Source: Corynebacterium guangdongense
GTDB taxonomy: Bacteria; Actinomycetota; Actinomycetes; Mycobacteriales; Mycobacteriaceae
Direction: 5' to 3'
Assembly: GCF_030408915.1 (NCBI RefSeq)
Contig: NZ_CP047654.1
Location: 806,001 to 870,000, forward strand
DNA: 64,000 nucleotides
Shown here: positions 19,919 through 30,177 of the stretch, piece by piece
Layout: each line of letters opens with the position of its first letter
Numbering within the stretch: position 1 is the first letter of the stretch
The notes under the pieces: generated by a model
Told to the model about the DNA's origin: nothing
The model's database searches: none
Seen by the model: only the letters and a program-made list of their open reading frames with translations
Program-made: the position numbers and the translations under genes

Positions 19919-22900
19919 ATGGTCAACGACATTCTCTCCCGTTTCCGACCCCAGGTAGCCACCTGGTTCCGGGAGGTGTTCGCCGCGCCGACCGCCGTGC
20001 AGGAGCAGGCGTGGCGCGCGATCTCCGAGGACGAGCACGCCCTGGTCGTCGCCCCGACCGGTTCGGGAAAGACGCTGGCGGCCTTCTTCTGGGCGCTGGA
20101 TTCGCTGGTGGCCCGCGCCGAGGAGGGGCAGACCTCCCTGGCGCTGGACCCGCTGCCGGGCGCGGGCCCCGACACGGTGGCGCGGGAGGGCGTCAAGGTC
20201 CTCTACATCTCCCCGCTCAAGGCCCTGGGCGTCGACGTGGAGAACAATCTGCGGGCCCCGCTGGCGGGCATCGCGCGGGTCGCCCAGCGGCAGGGGCTGC
20301 CGGTCCCGGACGTCACGGTGGGCGTGCGCTCGGGTGACACCCCGCAGGCCGAGCGCACCCGCCAGGTCCGGCGTCCCCCCGACATCCTCATCACCACCCC
20401 GGAGTCGCTGTACCTCATGCTGACCAGCAAGGCGGCAAGCATCCTGTCGAGCGTGGACACGGTCATCATCGACGAGATTCACGCGCTGGCCGGTTCCAAG
20501 CGCGGCGTTCACCTGGCGCTGTCGCTGGAGCGGCTGGCGAAGCTGGCCGGCGATCCGCAGCGCATCGGCCTGTCCGCCACGGTCCGGCCGCTGGAGACGG
20601 TCGCGCACTATCTCGGTGGCGACCGACCGGTCGAGATCGTCGCGCCGCCGGGGGAGAAGCGCTGGCAGCTCGACGTCCACGTCCCGGTCGAGGACATGAG
20701 CGACCTGCCGATCCCGGAGGAGGGCTCGACCATCGGGGAGGCGGTCGTCGACGATCCGCTCGGCCTGAGCGGGCCCGCCCTGACCGAGGAGTCCGCCCTC
20801 CCGCAGCAGAAGTCGATCTGGCCCTTCATCGAGACCGAGCTCTACGACGAGATCATGGCGCACCGCTCCACGCTGGTCTTCGTCAATTCCCGGCGTACCG
20901 CGGAACGGCTGACCAGCCGGCTCAACGAGATCTGGGCCGAGCGCAACGATCCGGAGCAGCTCTCGGCCCCGCTGCGCCGCGACCCCGCGCAGCTGATGAA
21001 GTCGACCGACGTCGCGGGCACCGCGGCCCCGGTGATCGCGCGCGCCCACCACGGCTCGGTGTCCAAGGACGAGCGGGCCCAGACCGAGACCATGCTCAAG
21101 CAGGGGCAGCTGCGTGCGGTCGTCGCCACCAGTTCGCTGGAGCTGGGCATCGACATGGGCGCCATCGAGCTGGTCGTGCAGGTCGAGTCTCCGCCGAGCG
21201 TGGCCAGCGGCCTGCAGCGCGTCGGCCGCGCCGGGCACACCGTCGGCGCGGTGTCGGAGGGCTCCTTCTACCCGAAGCACCGATCCGACCTGGGCCAGAC
21301 CGCCGTCGTCGTCCAGCGCATGACCCGGGGAGCGATCGAGGAGCTGCACGTCCCGGACAACCCGCTCGACGTGCTCACCCAGCAGATCGTCGCCGCCGTC
21401 GCGGTGGCCGACTGGGACGTCGACGACCTCTACGCGGTGGTGCGCCGCGCCTGGCCCTACCGCGACCTCGACCGGGATGTCTTCGACTCGGTCGTCGACA
21501 TGGTCAGCGGCTCCTACCCCTCGACCGATTTCGCGGAGCTGCGGCCGCGTGTCGTCTACGACCGCGTGACGGGCGCCCTCTCCGCCCGGCCCGGCGCGCA
21601 GCGGGTGGCGGTCACCAACGCCGGCACCATCCCCGACCGCGGCATGTTCGGGGTTTTCCTGGTCGGCTCCTCCTCCCCGGGCTCCGGTGACGGAGGAACC
21701 GGAGCCCCACGGCGCGTCGGCGAGCTCGACGAGGAGATGGTCTACGAGTCGCGCGTCGGCGACGTCTTCACCCTCGGCGCCTCCTCGTGGCGCATCGAGA
21801 ACATCACCCGCGACCAGGTGCAGGTCACCCCGGCGCCGGGTCACACCGGCCGCCTGCCCTTCTGGTCGGGCGACGGCCTGGGCCGGCCCTATGAGCTGGG
21901 CCGGGCGCTGGGCGCTTTTCGACGCGAGGTCCACGCCGATCCCGCCCGGGCGGACAACCTCGGGCTCGACGAGAAGGCCCGCGGAAACCTCCTGGCCTAC
22001 CTGGCCGAGCAGCACGAGTCGACCGGTGTCGTCCCCGACGAGAAGACCCTTGTGCTGGAGCGTTTCCGCGATGAGCTGGGGGACTGGCGCGTCGTCCTGC
22101 ACACGCCCTTCGGCAAGGGCGTCAACGCCGCCTGGGCGCTGGCGGTGGGCGCGCAGGTCGCCGAGCACACCGGCATGGACGCCCAGGCGGTGGCCGGCGA
22201 CGACGGCATCGTCCTGCGACTGCCCGAGGCCGACGCTGAGCCGGACGCCTCACTCTTTCTCGTCGATCCCGACGACATCGAGGCCATCGTCACCGAGCAG
22301 GTCGGCGGCTCGGCGCTCTTCGCCTCCCGCTTCCGTGAGTGCGCCGCCCGCGCGCTGCTGCTGCCGAGGCGCAACCCCGGCAAGCGCGCCCCGCTGTGGC
22401 AGCAGCGGCAACGCGCCGAGCAGCTGCTCGACGTCGCCCGCAAGTACCCCTCCTTCCCGATCATCCTGGAGACGGTCCGGGAGTGCCTGCGTGACGTCTA
22501 CGACCTGCCGGCGCTGGTGGAGGTGCTGACCGACCTGCGCACCCGCCGGACCCGCATCGCCGAGGTCACCACCGACCAGCCCAGTCCCTTTTCCTCGAGC
22601 CTGCTGTTCAACTACACCGGCGCCTTCATGTACGAGGGCGACAGCCCGCTCGCCGAGAAGCGGGCAGCGGCCCTGGCCCTGGACCCGGAGCTGCTGGCCA
22701 AGCTGCTCGGCACCGTGGAATTGCGCGATCTCCTGGACCCCGAGATCATCGCCGAGGTCCATGCCCAGCTGCGCCGCACCGGTGACCGGGCCGCGCGCAC
22801 CAGCGAAGAACTGGCCGACGTGCTGCGAATGATCGGCCCGGTGCCCGTCGATGAACTGCCCGAGCACGTGACTTTCGCGGATCCGCTGGCCGTCGCGCTG

Positions 22901-24682
22901 GCCAACCTCGACGGCCGCGTGATGCAGGTCCGCATCGGCGGCGCCCCGCACCTGGCGCAGATCCAGGACGCCCCGCTCCTGCGCGACGGCCTCGGCGTTC
23001 CCGTCCCGCCCGGGGTGCCCGCGCAGGTGGAGACCGTCACCGACGCCCTCGAGCAGCTCGCCGGGCGGTGGACGCGCACCCGCGGCCCGTTCACCGCCTC
23101 CGCGCTGGCCGGCGCCTTCGGGCTCGGCGCGGGCGCGGCGCACAGCCTGCTGCGCACCCTGGTCGAGCAGGGCCGGGTGGTCGAGGGACGCTACCGGCAG
23201 GGCGTCGAGGAGACGGAGTACGTCGCCGGTGAGGTCCTCAAGATCATCCGCTCCCGTTCCCTCGCCGCCGCCCGCGCCCAGGCGCGCCCGGTCTCGCAGA
23301 CCGCCTACGCCCGCTTCCTGCCGGACTGGCAGCAGGTGGCTGCGGTCGGGGAGCGGGGCGTGCTGCGCGGCGTCGACGGCACCTTCGCCGCCATCGAGCA
23401 GCTCGCCGGGGTGCGCCTGCCGGCCAGCGCGTGGGAGTCGATGGTCCTGCCCGCGCGCGTCGGCGACTACAGCCCGGTCCACCTCGACGAGCTGACCGCC
23501 ACCGGTGAGGTCACCATCGTCGGGGCGGGCAAGGCCGCCGCCAACGACCCGTGGATTACGCTGCTGCCGGCCGATTACGCCCCCGACCTGCTCGACGACC
23601 CCGAACGCGAGGGACTCACGATGACGCAGGAGTCCGTCCTCGCCGTCCTGGAGCGCGGGGGCGGCTTCCTGGCCACCGGGCTTCTCGACGTCGGCGTGCC
23701 CGCCACCCCGGATGAGCTGCGCGAGGCCCTGTGGGGCCTGGTCGAGGCGGGGCTGGTCTCCCCGGACGGCTACCAGGCGGTGCGCGCCCGGTTGGCGGGC
23801 GGCTCCGGGGCCCACAAGGTCAAGCGCCGGCCGCAGCGTTCCCGCCTGCGAATGGGGCGCGCCGGAATCCCGCACCAGCAGACCGCCCCCGACCTCACCG
23901 GCCGGTGGGCCCTGACCCCGCGGGCCTCGAGCGACGCCACCCGGCGATCGCTGATCCGCGGCGAGACCTGGCTCGACCGCTACGGTGTGCTGACCCGGGG
24001 CAGCGTCGTCGCCGAGGACGTCGTCGGCGGCTTCGCCCTGGCCTACAAGGTGCTCAGCGGCTTCGAGGCGTCCGGCCGGGCCATGCGCGGTTACTTCATC
24101 GAGTCCCTCGGTGCCGCGCAGTTCTCCACCTCCGCGGTCATCGACCGGTTGCGCACCCACGCCGATTCCCCCGACGTCCAGGGCTGGCCCTCGGGCACCA
24201 GGGAACCGGCCACCTACGTCCTGGCGGCCGCGGATCCGGCCAACCCCTACGGCGCCGCGCTGGCCTGGCCGGAGCAGGGTCCCTCCCGCGCTGCGGGTGC
24301 CCTGGTCGTGCTCGTCGACGGCCTGCTGCTCGCTCACAGCACCCGCGGCGGGCGGCGCCTGAGTACCTTCTTCGACTCCCTGCCCGGGGGCGTGGAAGAG
24401 GACGCCGACCAGCTGCTGGGCCGGGTCGTCGAGGCCCTCACCCGGGTGGTGGCCTCGGGAGCGATGAAGCCCATGACCGTCGAGAAGATCAACGGCGAGA
24501 GCGTTTTCGACTCCGGCCTGGTCGAGGCCCTGCGCGAGGCCGGGGCGGCGCTGACCCCGAAGGGGGTGCGGATCGGTGGACGGGCGGCGTCGGCAAGCGG
24601 CGCTGCGCGCCGGGCCCAGGACGCGCCGCGGCGCGGGCGCAGCGTCAGTGAGGCGCTGGAAGAGCTCAGTTTCGACGACTGA
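19919..24682 (+). CDS. lhr: Lhr-type ATP-dependent DNA helicase
   Basis: A 1587-residue superfamily 2 helicase of the size and layout of mycobacterial Lhr. The N-terminal core has Walker A VVAPTGSGKTLAAF, ITTPESLYLML, DEIHALAGSKRGVHL (DEIH box), GLSATVRP, VATSSLELGIDMG and QRVGRAGHTVG (motif VI). The remaining 700 or so residues hold the winged-helix and C-terminal domain. Lhr unwinds RNA:DNA hybrids 3' to 5' and belongs to DNA repair. TACGCT lies 6 bases before ATG. No nuclease or glycosylase domain is fused here, but the nei gene lies downstream beyond the PTS operon. Confidence 0.93.
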   Translation: MVNDILSRFRPQVATWFREVFAAPTAVQEQAWRAISEDEHALVVAPTGSGKTLAAFFWALDSLVARAEEGQTSLALDPLPGAGPDTVAREGVKVLYISPLKALGVDVENNLRAPLAGIARVAQRQGLPVPDVTVGVRSGDTPQAERTRQVRRPPDILITTPESLYLMLTSKAASILSSVDTVIIDEIHALAGSKRGVHLALSLERLAKLAGDPQRIGLSATVRPLETVAHYLGGDRPVEIVAPPGEKRWQLDVHVPVEDMSDLPIPEEGSTIGEAVVDDPLGLSGPALTEESALPQQKSIWPFIETELYDEIMAHRSTLVFVNSRRTAERLTSRLNEIWAERNDPEQLSAPLRRDPAQLMKSTDVAGTAAPVIARAHHGSVSKDERAQTETMLKQGQLRAVVATSSLELGIDMGAIELVVQVESPPSVASGLQRVGRAGHTVGAVSEGSFYPKHRSDLGQTAVVVQRMTRGAIEELHVPDNPLDVLTQQIVAAVAVADWDVDDLYAVVRRAWPYRDLDRDVFDSVVDMVSGSYPSTDFAELRPRVVYDRVTGALSARPGAQRVAVTNAGTIPDRGMFGVFLVGSSSPGSGDGGTGAPRRVGELDEEMVYESRVGDVFTLGASSWRIENITRDQVQVTPAPGHTGRLPFWSGDGLGRPYELGRALGAFRREVHADPARADNLGLDEKARGNLLAYLAEQHESTGVVPDEKTLVLERFRDELGDWRVVLHTPFGKGVNAAWALAVGAQVAEHTGMDAQAVAGDDGIVLRLPEADAEPDASLFLVDPDDIEAIVTEQVGGSALFASRFRECAARALLLPRRNPGKRAPLWQQRQRAEQLLDVARKYPSFPIILETVRECLRDVYDLPALVEVLTDLRTRRTRIAEVTTDQPSPFSSSLLFNYTGAFMYEGDSPLAEKRAAALALDPELLAKLLGTVELRDLLDPEIIAEVHAQLRRTGDRAARTSEELADVLRMIGPVPVDELPEHVTFADPLAVALANLDGRVMQVRIGGAPHLAQIQDAPLLRDGLGVPVPPGVPAQVETVTDALEQLAGRWTRTRGPFTASALAGAFGLGAGAAHSLLRTLVEQGRVVEGRYRQGVEETEYVAGEVLKIIRSRSLAAARAQARPVSQTAYARFLPDWQQVAAVGERGVLRGVDGTFAAIEQLAGVRLPASAWESMVLPARVGDYSPVHLDELTATGEVTIVGAGKAAANDPWITLLPADYAPDLLDDPEREGLTMTQESVLAVLERGGGFLATGLLDVGVPATPDELREALWGLVEAGLVSPDGYQAVRARLAGGSGAHKVKRRPQRSRLRMGRAGIPHQQTAPDLTGRWALTPRASSDATRRSLIRGETWLDRYGVLTRGSVVAEDVVGGFALAYKVLSGFEASGRAMRGYFIESLGAAQFSTSAVIDRLRTHADSPDVQGWPSGTREPATYVLAAADPANPYGAALAWPEQGPSRAAGALVVLVDGLLLAHSTRGGRRLSTFFDSLPGGVEEDADQLLGRVVEALTRVVASGAMKPMTVEKINGESVFDSGLVEALREAGAALTPKGVRIGGRAASASGAARRAQDAPRRGRSVSEALEELSFDD

Positions 24683-24704
24683 TAAGTGTCTGCCGTCACG
24701 GATC

Positions 24705-24734
24705 TTGTGGAATGTGACCGCAGTGCGCTAGGGT
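24705..24734 (+). promoter_or_regulatory. Probable promoter of the PTS operon
   Basis: TTGTGG (24705-24710) and TAGGGT (24729-24734) are 18 bases apart. This leaves a leader of about 180 bases that contains the RAT and terminator elements. Confidence 0.4.
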
Positions 24735-24753
24735 CATCTTCAGCACAACTTCA

Positions 24754-24797
24754 GGGTTGTTACTCCCACGGCGAACGCCGGAGGTGAGGCAAGACCT
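24754..24797 (+). promoter_or_regulatory. Ribonucleic antiterminator (RAT) target of the BglG-type regulator
   Basis: The 5' block GGGTTGTTACT and the 3' block GAGGCAAGACCT match the two halves of the known bgl/lic RAT (GGATTGTTACT ... AGGCAAAACC). They enclose a short hairpin ACGGCG/CGCCGG-like stem. The 3' half overlaps the left arm of the terminator that follows, so folding of one excludes the other. The regulator encoded downstream has the matching CAT RNA-binding domain. Confidence 0.75.
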
Positions 24798-24853
24798 GGA
24801 GGGCACCGATCACGCCCATGCCCACGCATGGCCCGGTACCCTCCGGGTCTTTT
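24793..24853 (+). terminator. Leader terminator under antitermination control
   Basis: GACCTGGAGGGCACCG pairs with CGGTACCCTCCGGGTC (two G-U pairs) around a 25-base loop, followed by TTTT. It sits inside the leader, 66 bases before the EII start, and shares bases 24793-24797 with the RAT. Confidence 0.8.
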
Positions 24854-24918
24854 CGCATTTCCGGCCCGCCGACGGGTGTGGCAGCCACCCCATCACCGCA
24901 CAGGAAGGAGGGCGGGTC

Positions 24919-27039
24919 ATGGCCCCCATCACGCATGATCAGACCTCTCAGGCCATCCTCGACAATCTGGGTGGTCCCGACAACGTCACCTCACTGACCC
25001 ACTGCGCGACCCGGCTGCGCACCGAGGTCGCCAACCCCGACCTCGTCAATGACCAGGCCATCGAGTCGCTGCCCGGCGTCATGGGCGTCATGCGCCAGGG
25101 CGGCAACCGCGTCCAGGTCATCATCGGCGGTGGCGTGGAATCCACCTACAACGCCATCACCAACCTCCCGGACTGGCGCAACCGCTCCGATGCGCGCGGC
25201 CAGAGCGACCAGGACGTCAAGGACGCCGTCCGGGCCCGGGCCAAGGGCAGGTACTCCTGGGTCGACAACTTCTTCGAGTACCTCTCCGACTCCTTCCGCC
25301 CGATCCTCGGCGTGCTGCTCGGCGCATCGCTGATCATCGCCTTCTCCGCCATCCTCGACGCCTTCGGCGTCGTCGACTTCCGCGCCGAGGACAAGTCCGC
25401 CAGCTGGGTCTTCGTCGACGCGATGTGGCGAAGCGTCTTCTACTTCCTGCCGATCATGGTCGCCTACAACGCCGCCAAGAAGCTGCGCGTCGACCCCTGG
25501 CTCGGCGCCGCCGTCATGGGCGCGCTCATGACCCCGGAGTTCATGAGCCTGTCGGACACCGAGCGCTTCGCCGAGGCCGTGTGCACCGTCAACGAGACCC
25601 TCGGCACCGAGTCCTGCGCCACCACCGTCTTCGGCGTGCCGATGCAGCTCAACGACTACTCCGGACAGGTGTTCGTGCCGCTGATCATGGTCGCCGTCCT
25701 CGCGCTGCTCTATCACGCGCTGAAGAAGGTCTTCCCGGCGAACGTCCAGATGGTCTTCGTTCCCTTCGTCTCCCTGCTGGTCATGATCCCGCTCACCGCC
25801 TTCCTCATCGGCCCGCTCGGCGTGTGGCTGGGCAACGGCATCGGCGACGGACTGGCCTGGATGAACTCCAACGCGCCGTTCATCTTCGCGCTGCTCATCC
25901 CGATGCTCTACCCCTTCCTCGTCCCGCTGGGCCTGCACTGGCCGCTCAACGCCCTGATGCTCATCAACATCCAGACCCTGGGCTACGACTTCATCCAGGG
26001 CCCGATGGGCGCCTGGAACGCCGCCTGCTTCGGCGCCACCGCTGCTGTCCTGCTCATCTCCCTGCGGGAGAAGGACCTCATCATGCGCCAGACCTCCTCC
26101 GGCGCCCTGGCGGCGGGCCTGCTGGGCGGCATCTCCGAGCCCTCGCTCTACGGCATCCACCTGCGCTTCAAGCGCATTTACCCGCGCATGCTCGTCGGCT
26201 GCTTCACCGGCGGCCTGGCCATCGCCATCCTGGGCACCCCCTACGAGGGCGTCAAGACCTCCGCCTTCGTGTTCTCCTCCATCTTCACCATCCCGGTCTT
26301 CGACCCGATGTGGGTCTACGCCCTGGCCTACCTCATCGCCTTCACCACCGCCCTGGCCGCGGTCTACTTCTCCGACTACCGCACCGCCGAGCAGCGGGCC
26401 GAGGCCGCCGCGCTGCGTGAGCTCGCCGATGAGCGGGTCATCGAGGCCGCCGAGTCCGGCGCCACCGCCGTCCCGGCCGCCCATCCGGAGCCCGTCACCC
26501 CGGCGGCCCCGACGGCGGGCGCCGCAACCTCGGCCAGCGCCGCCGGCACCGCCACCGCCGTCCTGGAGGCCCCGACGACCCGGGTGCTCGCACCCGTCGA
26601 CGGGCACGTGGTCGACCTGTCCGAGGTCGACGACAAGGTCTTCTCCGGTGGCACGCTGGGCAGGGGAGTGGGCATCGTGCCCACCGCCGCGGCCGGCACC
26701 GTCACCGTCGCGGCCCCCGTCAGCGGCGTGCTGCGTACCGTCGCCGACACCGGCCACGCCTACGGCATCAAGACCGACGACGGCGTCGAGGTCCTCGTCC
26801 ACATCGGCATCGACACTGTCGGCCTCGAGGGACGCGGTTTCGAGTCGAAGGTGAGCAAGAAGCAGCGCGTCAGCGCCGGCGACCCCCTGGCCACCGTCGA
26901 CTTCAGCGTCATCCGCGAGGCCGGGCTCGACGCCACCACGATGCTCACCGTCACCAACACCAGGTCCCTGACCTCGGTGGAACCGGTGACCGGCGGGGAC
27001 GTCATCGCGGGCGAGGCGGTGATCCACGTAGAAAAGTAG
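24919..27039 (+). CDS. PTS glucose/glucoside-family EIIBCA permease
   Basis: A 706-residue sugar permease with fused domains in the order IIB-IIC-IIA. IIB carries the phosphocysteine Cys29 in LTHCATRLR. IIC (about residues 110-480) has about ten membrane spans and LNDYSGQVFVPLI, LVPLGLHWPLNALM and GYDFIQGPMGAWN, close to C. glutamicum PtsG. An Ala/Thr/Pro-rich linker of about 70 residues precedes IIA, with His628 in VLVHIGIDTV. The start at 24919 follows AGGAAGGAGG; an upstream TTG lies inside the RAT and is rejected. The RAT and BglG-type regulator suggest a beta-glucoside inducer, the PtsG likeness suggests glucose; the substrate is open. Confidence 0.88.
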   Translation: MAPITHDQTSQAILDNLGGPDNVTSLTHCATRLRTEVANPDLVNDQAIESLPGVMGVMRQGGNRVQVIIGGGVESTYNAITNLPDWRNRSDARGQSDQDVKDAVRARAKGRYSWVDNFFEYLSDSFRPILGVLLGASLIIAFSAILDAFGVVDFRAEDKSASWVFVDAMWRSVFYFLPIMVAYNAAKKLRVDPWLGAAVMGALMTPEFMSLSDTERFAEAVCTVNETLGTESCATTVFGVPMQLNDYSGQVFVPLIMVAVLALLYHALKKVFPANVQMVFVPFVSLLVMIPLTAFLIGPLGVWLGNGIGDGLAWMNSNAPFIFALLIPMLYPFLVPLGLHWPLNALMLINIQTLGYDFIQGPMGAWNAACFGATAAVLLISLREKDLIMRQTSSGALAAGLLGGISEPSLYGIHLRFKRIYPRMLVGCFTGGLAIAILGTPYEGVKTSAFVFSSIFTIPVFDPMWVYALAYLIAFTTALAAVYFSDYRTAEQRAEAAALRELADERVIEAAESGATAVPAAHPEPVTPAAPTAGAATSASAAGTATAVLEAPTTRVLAPVDGHVVDLSEVDDKVFSGGTLGRGVGIVPTAAAGTVTVAAPVSGVLRTVADTGHAYGIKTDDGVEVLVHIGIDTVGLEGRGFESKVSKKQRVSAGDPLATVDFSVIREAGLDATTMLTVTNTRSLTSVEPVTGGDVIAGEAVIHVEK

Positions 27040-27088
27040 GTACCGGAAGCACCACTGACCAACACCGAAACCAGAAGGGAGGCCGGCG

Positions 27089-28270
27089 ATGAGCGGCACA
27101 CAGATACTCCGGGTGTTCAACAACAACGTCGTCCTGGCCCAGGACCGCCGCGGCGAGGTCATCCTCACCGGGCGCGGCCTCGGATTCCAGGCCCGGCCGG
27201 GGGACGCCGTCGACGAGTCGAAGGTGGTGCGCACCTTCGTGCCCACCGACGGCCGCGACCCGGACCACCTGGCCGAGCTCATCGCCGGTATCCCGATCGA
27301 ATACGTCGAACTGGTCACCAACGCGGTGGCCCGGGCCGGCCTCGGCGCCACCGCCCTGTCCAGCCCCACGCTGATCATGGCGCTGGCCGACCACGTCCAC
27401 TTCGCCGTCCAGCGCGCCGGCCGCGACGAGCACATCGAATACCCCCTGCTCGCCGAAGTCCGCACCCTCTACACCGACGAGTATCTGCAGGCGCAGGTGA
27501 TGCTCGAGTACATCAACAGCCGCCTCGTCGCCAACGCCCACGAGGTCCTCCCGGACCATGAGGCGGTGGCCCTGACGCTGCACCTGGTCAACGCCGGCTT
27601 CTCCAGCGGGGACCTCTCCTTCACCTACACCATGACCGGCGTACTCCATCAGCTGATCAGCACCGTGGAGGCCGACTTCGGCGTCACCCTCGACCCCTCG
27701 GGCGTCAGCGTCGGGCGATTCATCACCCACCTGCGCTACCTCTTCGTCCGCATTCGCCAGCACGAGCAGCTCGAGGACGGCCACTCCGAGATCGGCGCCG
27801 CCATCCGCCGGGCGCACCCGGAGGCCTTCCGCACCGCCCGCCGCCTGGCCGCCGTGCTCGAGCTGCGCCTGGGGGCGACCCTCAACGACGACGAAGTCTC
27901 CTACCTGACCCTCCACGTCGGACGCATCGTCTCGGCCGCCCGCGCGGTCCAGACGTCACCGACCCCGGAAAACACCGACACCCCCTCCCGAAAGGACACC
28001 ACCATGATTTCCCGCACCGCCACCATCGGCTCCTCCGTCGGCCTGCACGCCCGCCCGGCCTCCCTCTTCGTTCAGGCGGTCGAGGACACCGGCCTCGAGA
28101 TTCTCCTCAGCTTCGGCGACGAGGAGGTCGACGCCGACTCCGTCCTCGAGGTCATGACCCTGGGCGCCAAGCACGGTGATGTCGTCACCCTCTCCTGCGA
28201 GGACGATTCCGCGGCTGCCGCCCTCGACGAGCTCGCCGCCATGCTCGAGCGCGACCTGGACAAGGAGTAA
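27089..28270 (+). CDS. BglG-family transcriptional antiterminator fused to HPr
   Basis: One uninterrupted 393-codon frame. Residues 1-55 are the CAT RNA-binding domain (ILRVFNNNVVLAQD, GRGLGFQA). PRD1 (about 70-180) holds His102/His104 and His165; PRD2 (about 185-285) holds His214 and His276, the phosphorylation sites of this family. A 20-residue Pro/Thr linker then leads straight into a full HPr domain (306-393) with the phosphohistidine at 320 in SVGLHARPAS. GGGAGG lies 7 bases before ATG 27089. PRD antiterminators are normally phosphorylated by a separate HPr, so covalent attachment is unusual. HPr may also be made alone from an internal start. Confidence 0.85.
   Translation: MSGTQILRVFNNNVVLAQDRRGEVILTGRGLGFQARPGDAVDESKVVRTFVPTDGRDPDHLAELIAGIPIEYVELVTNAVARAGLGATALSSPTLIMALADHVHFAVQRAGRDEHIEYPLLAEVRTLYTDEYLQAQVMLEYINSRLVANAHEVLPDHEAVALTLHLVNAGFSSGDLSFTYTMTGVLHQLISTVEADFGVTLDPSGVSVGRFITHLRYLFVRIRQHEQLEDGHSEIGAAIRRAHPEAFRTARRLAAVLELRLGATLNDDEVSYLTLHVGRIVSAARAVQTSPTPENTDTPSRKDTTMISRTATIGSSVGLHARPASLFVQAVEDTGLEILLSFGDEEVDADSVLEVMTLGAKHGDVVTLSCEDDSAAAALDELAAMLERDLDKE
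28004..28270 (+). CDS. ptsH: HPr phosphocarrier, possible internal start within the fusion
   Basis: ATG 28004 begins an 88-residue HPr of normal length, and GAAAGGA lies 7 bases upstream at good SD spacing. His15 in SVGLHARPAS is the EI-dependent phosphorylation site, and Ser in ADSVLEVMTLG aligns with the regulatory Ser46 helix. This is in the same frame as the antiterminator, so the cell could make both the fusion and free HPr from one message. Free HPr is needed to serve EII proteins efficiently, which argues that the internal start is used; only experiment can tell. Confidence 0.55.
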   Translation: MISRTATIGSSVGLHARPASLFVQAVEDTGLEILLSFGDEEVDADSVLEVMTLGAKHGDVVTLSCEDDSAAAALDELAAMLERDLDKE

Positions 28271-28277
28271 GGCATTC

Positions 28278-29966
<1,689 letters not shown>

Positions 29967-30003
29967 TCAGAAAATTGACGGCGCCCGGTTACACTCGCTC
30001 TCT

Positions 30004-30177
30004 ATGACTGCTACCGCCGGGCGTTGTCTCATCCACTGGGTCGTCGCGGGTACGAGCCGGGTGGCCGGCCCCGTCGTTCGCGTGCGCCCCGCACCACGGA
30101 CGGAGACCGCCAGGCGGCCCGCGACGCCGCCGACCGGGTCATCCGCGAACTGGACCGACGCCCATGCCCGAAGGTGA
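30004..30177 (+). pseudogene. Uncertain short coding stretch upstream of nei
   Basis: TACACT (29990-29995) lies 8 bases before ATG 30004, the leaderless pattern of this genome, but the frame it opens gives an unlikely 57-residue peptide. In another frame, from about 30024, the sequence reads RRGYEPGGRPRRSRAP followed by a helix-like TTDGDRQAARDAADRVIRELD, which looks far more protein-like but has no good start. One frameshift near 30024 would join the two. This could be a decayed or mis-sequenced small gene, or simply the promoter region of nei. I do not recognise a family. Confidence 0.3.

Noticed and set aside
19880..22168. 762-codon minus-strand frame opposite lhr
   Set aside because: No SD, no domain, and antisense to conserved helicase motifs.
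24757..24918. N-terminal extension of the PTS permease from TTG 24757
   Set aside because: The TTG lies in the RAT element and the extension would be translated from regulatory RNA; the SD is before ATG 24919.
24991..27465. 824-codon minus-strand frame opposite the PTS permease
   Set aside because: Antisense shadow; Gly/Asp/His-rich repeats arise from reversed Ala/Val codons.
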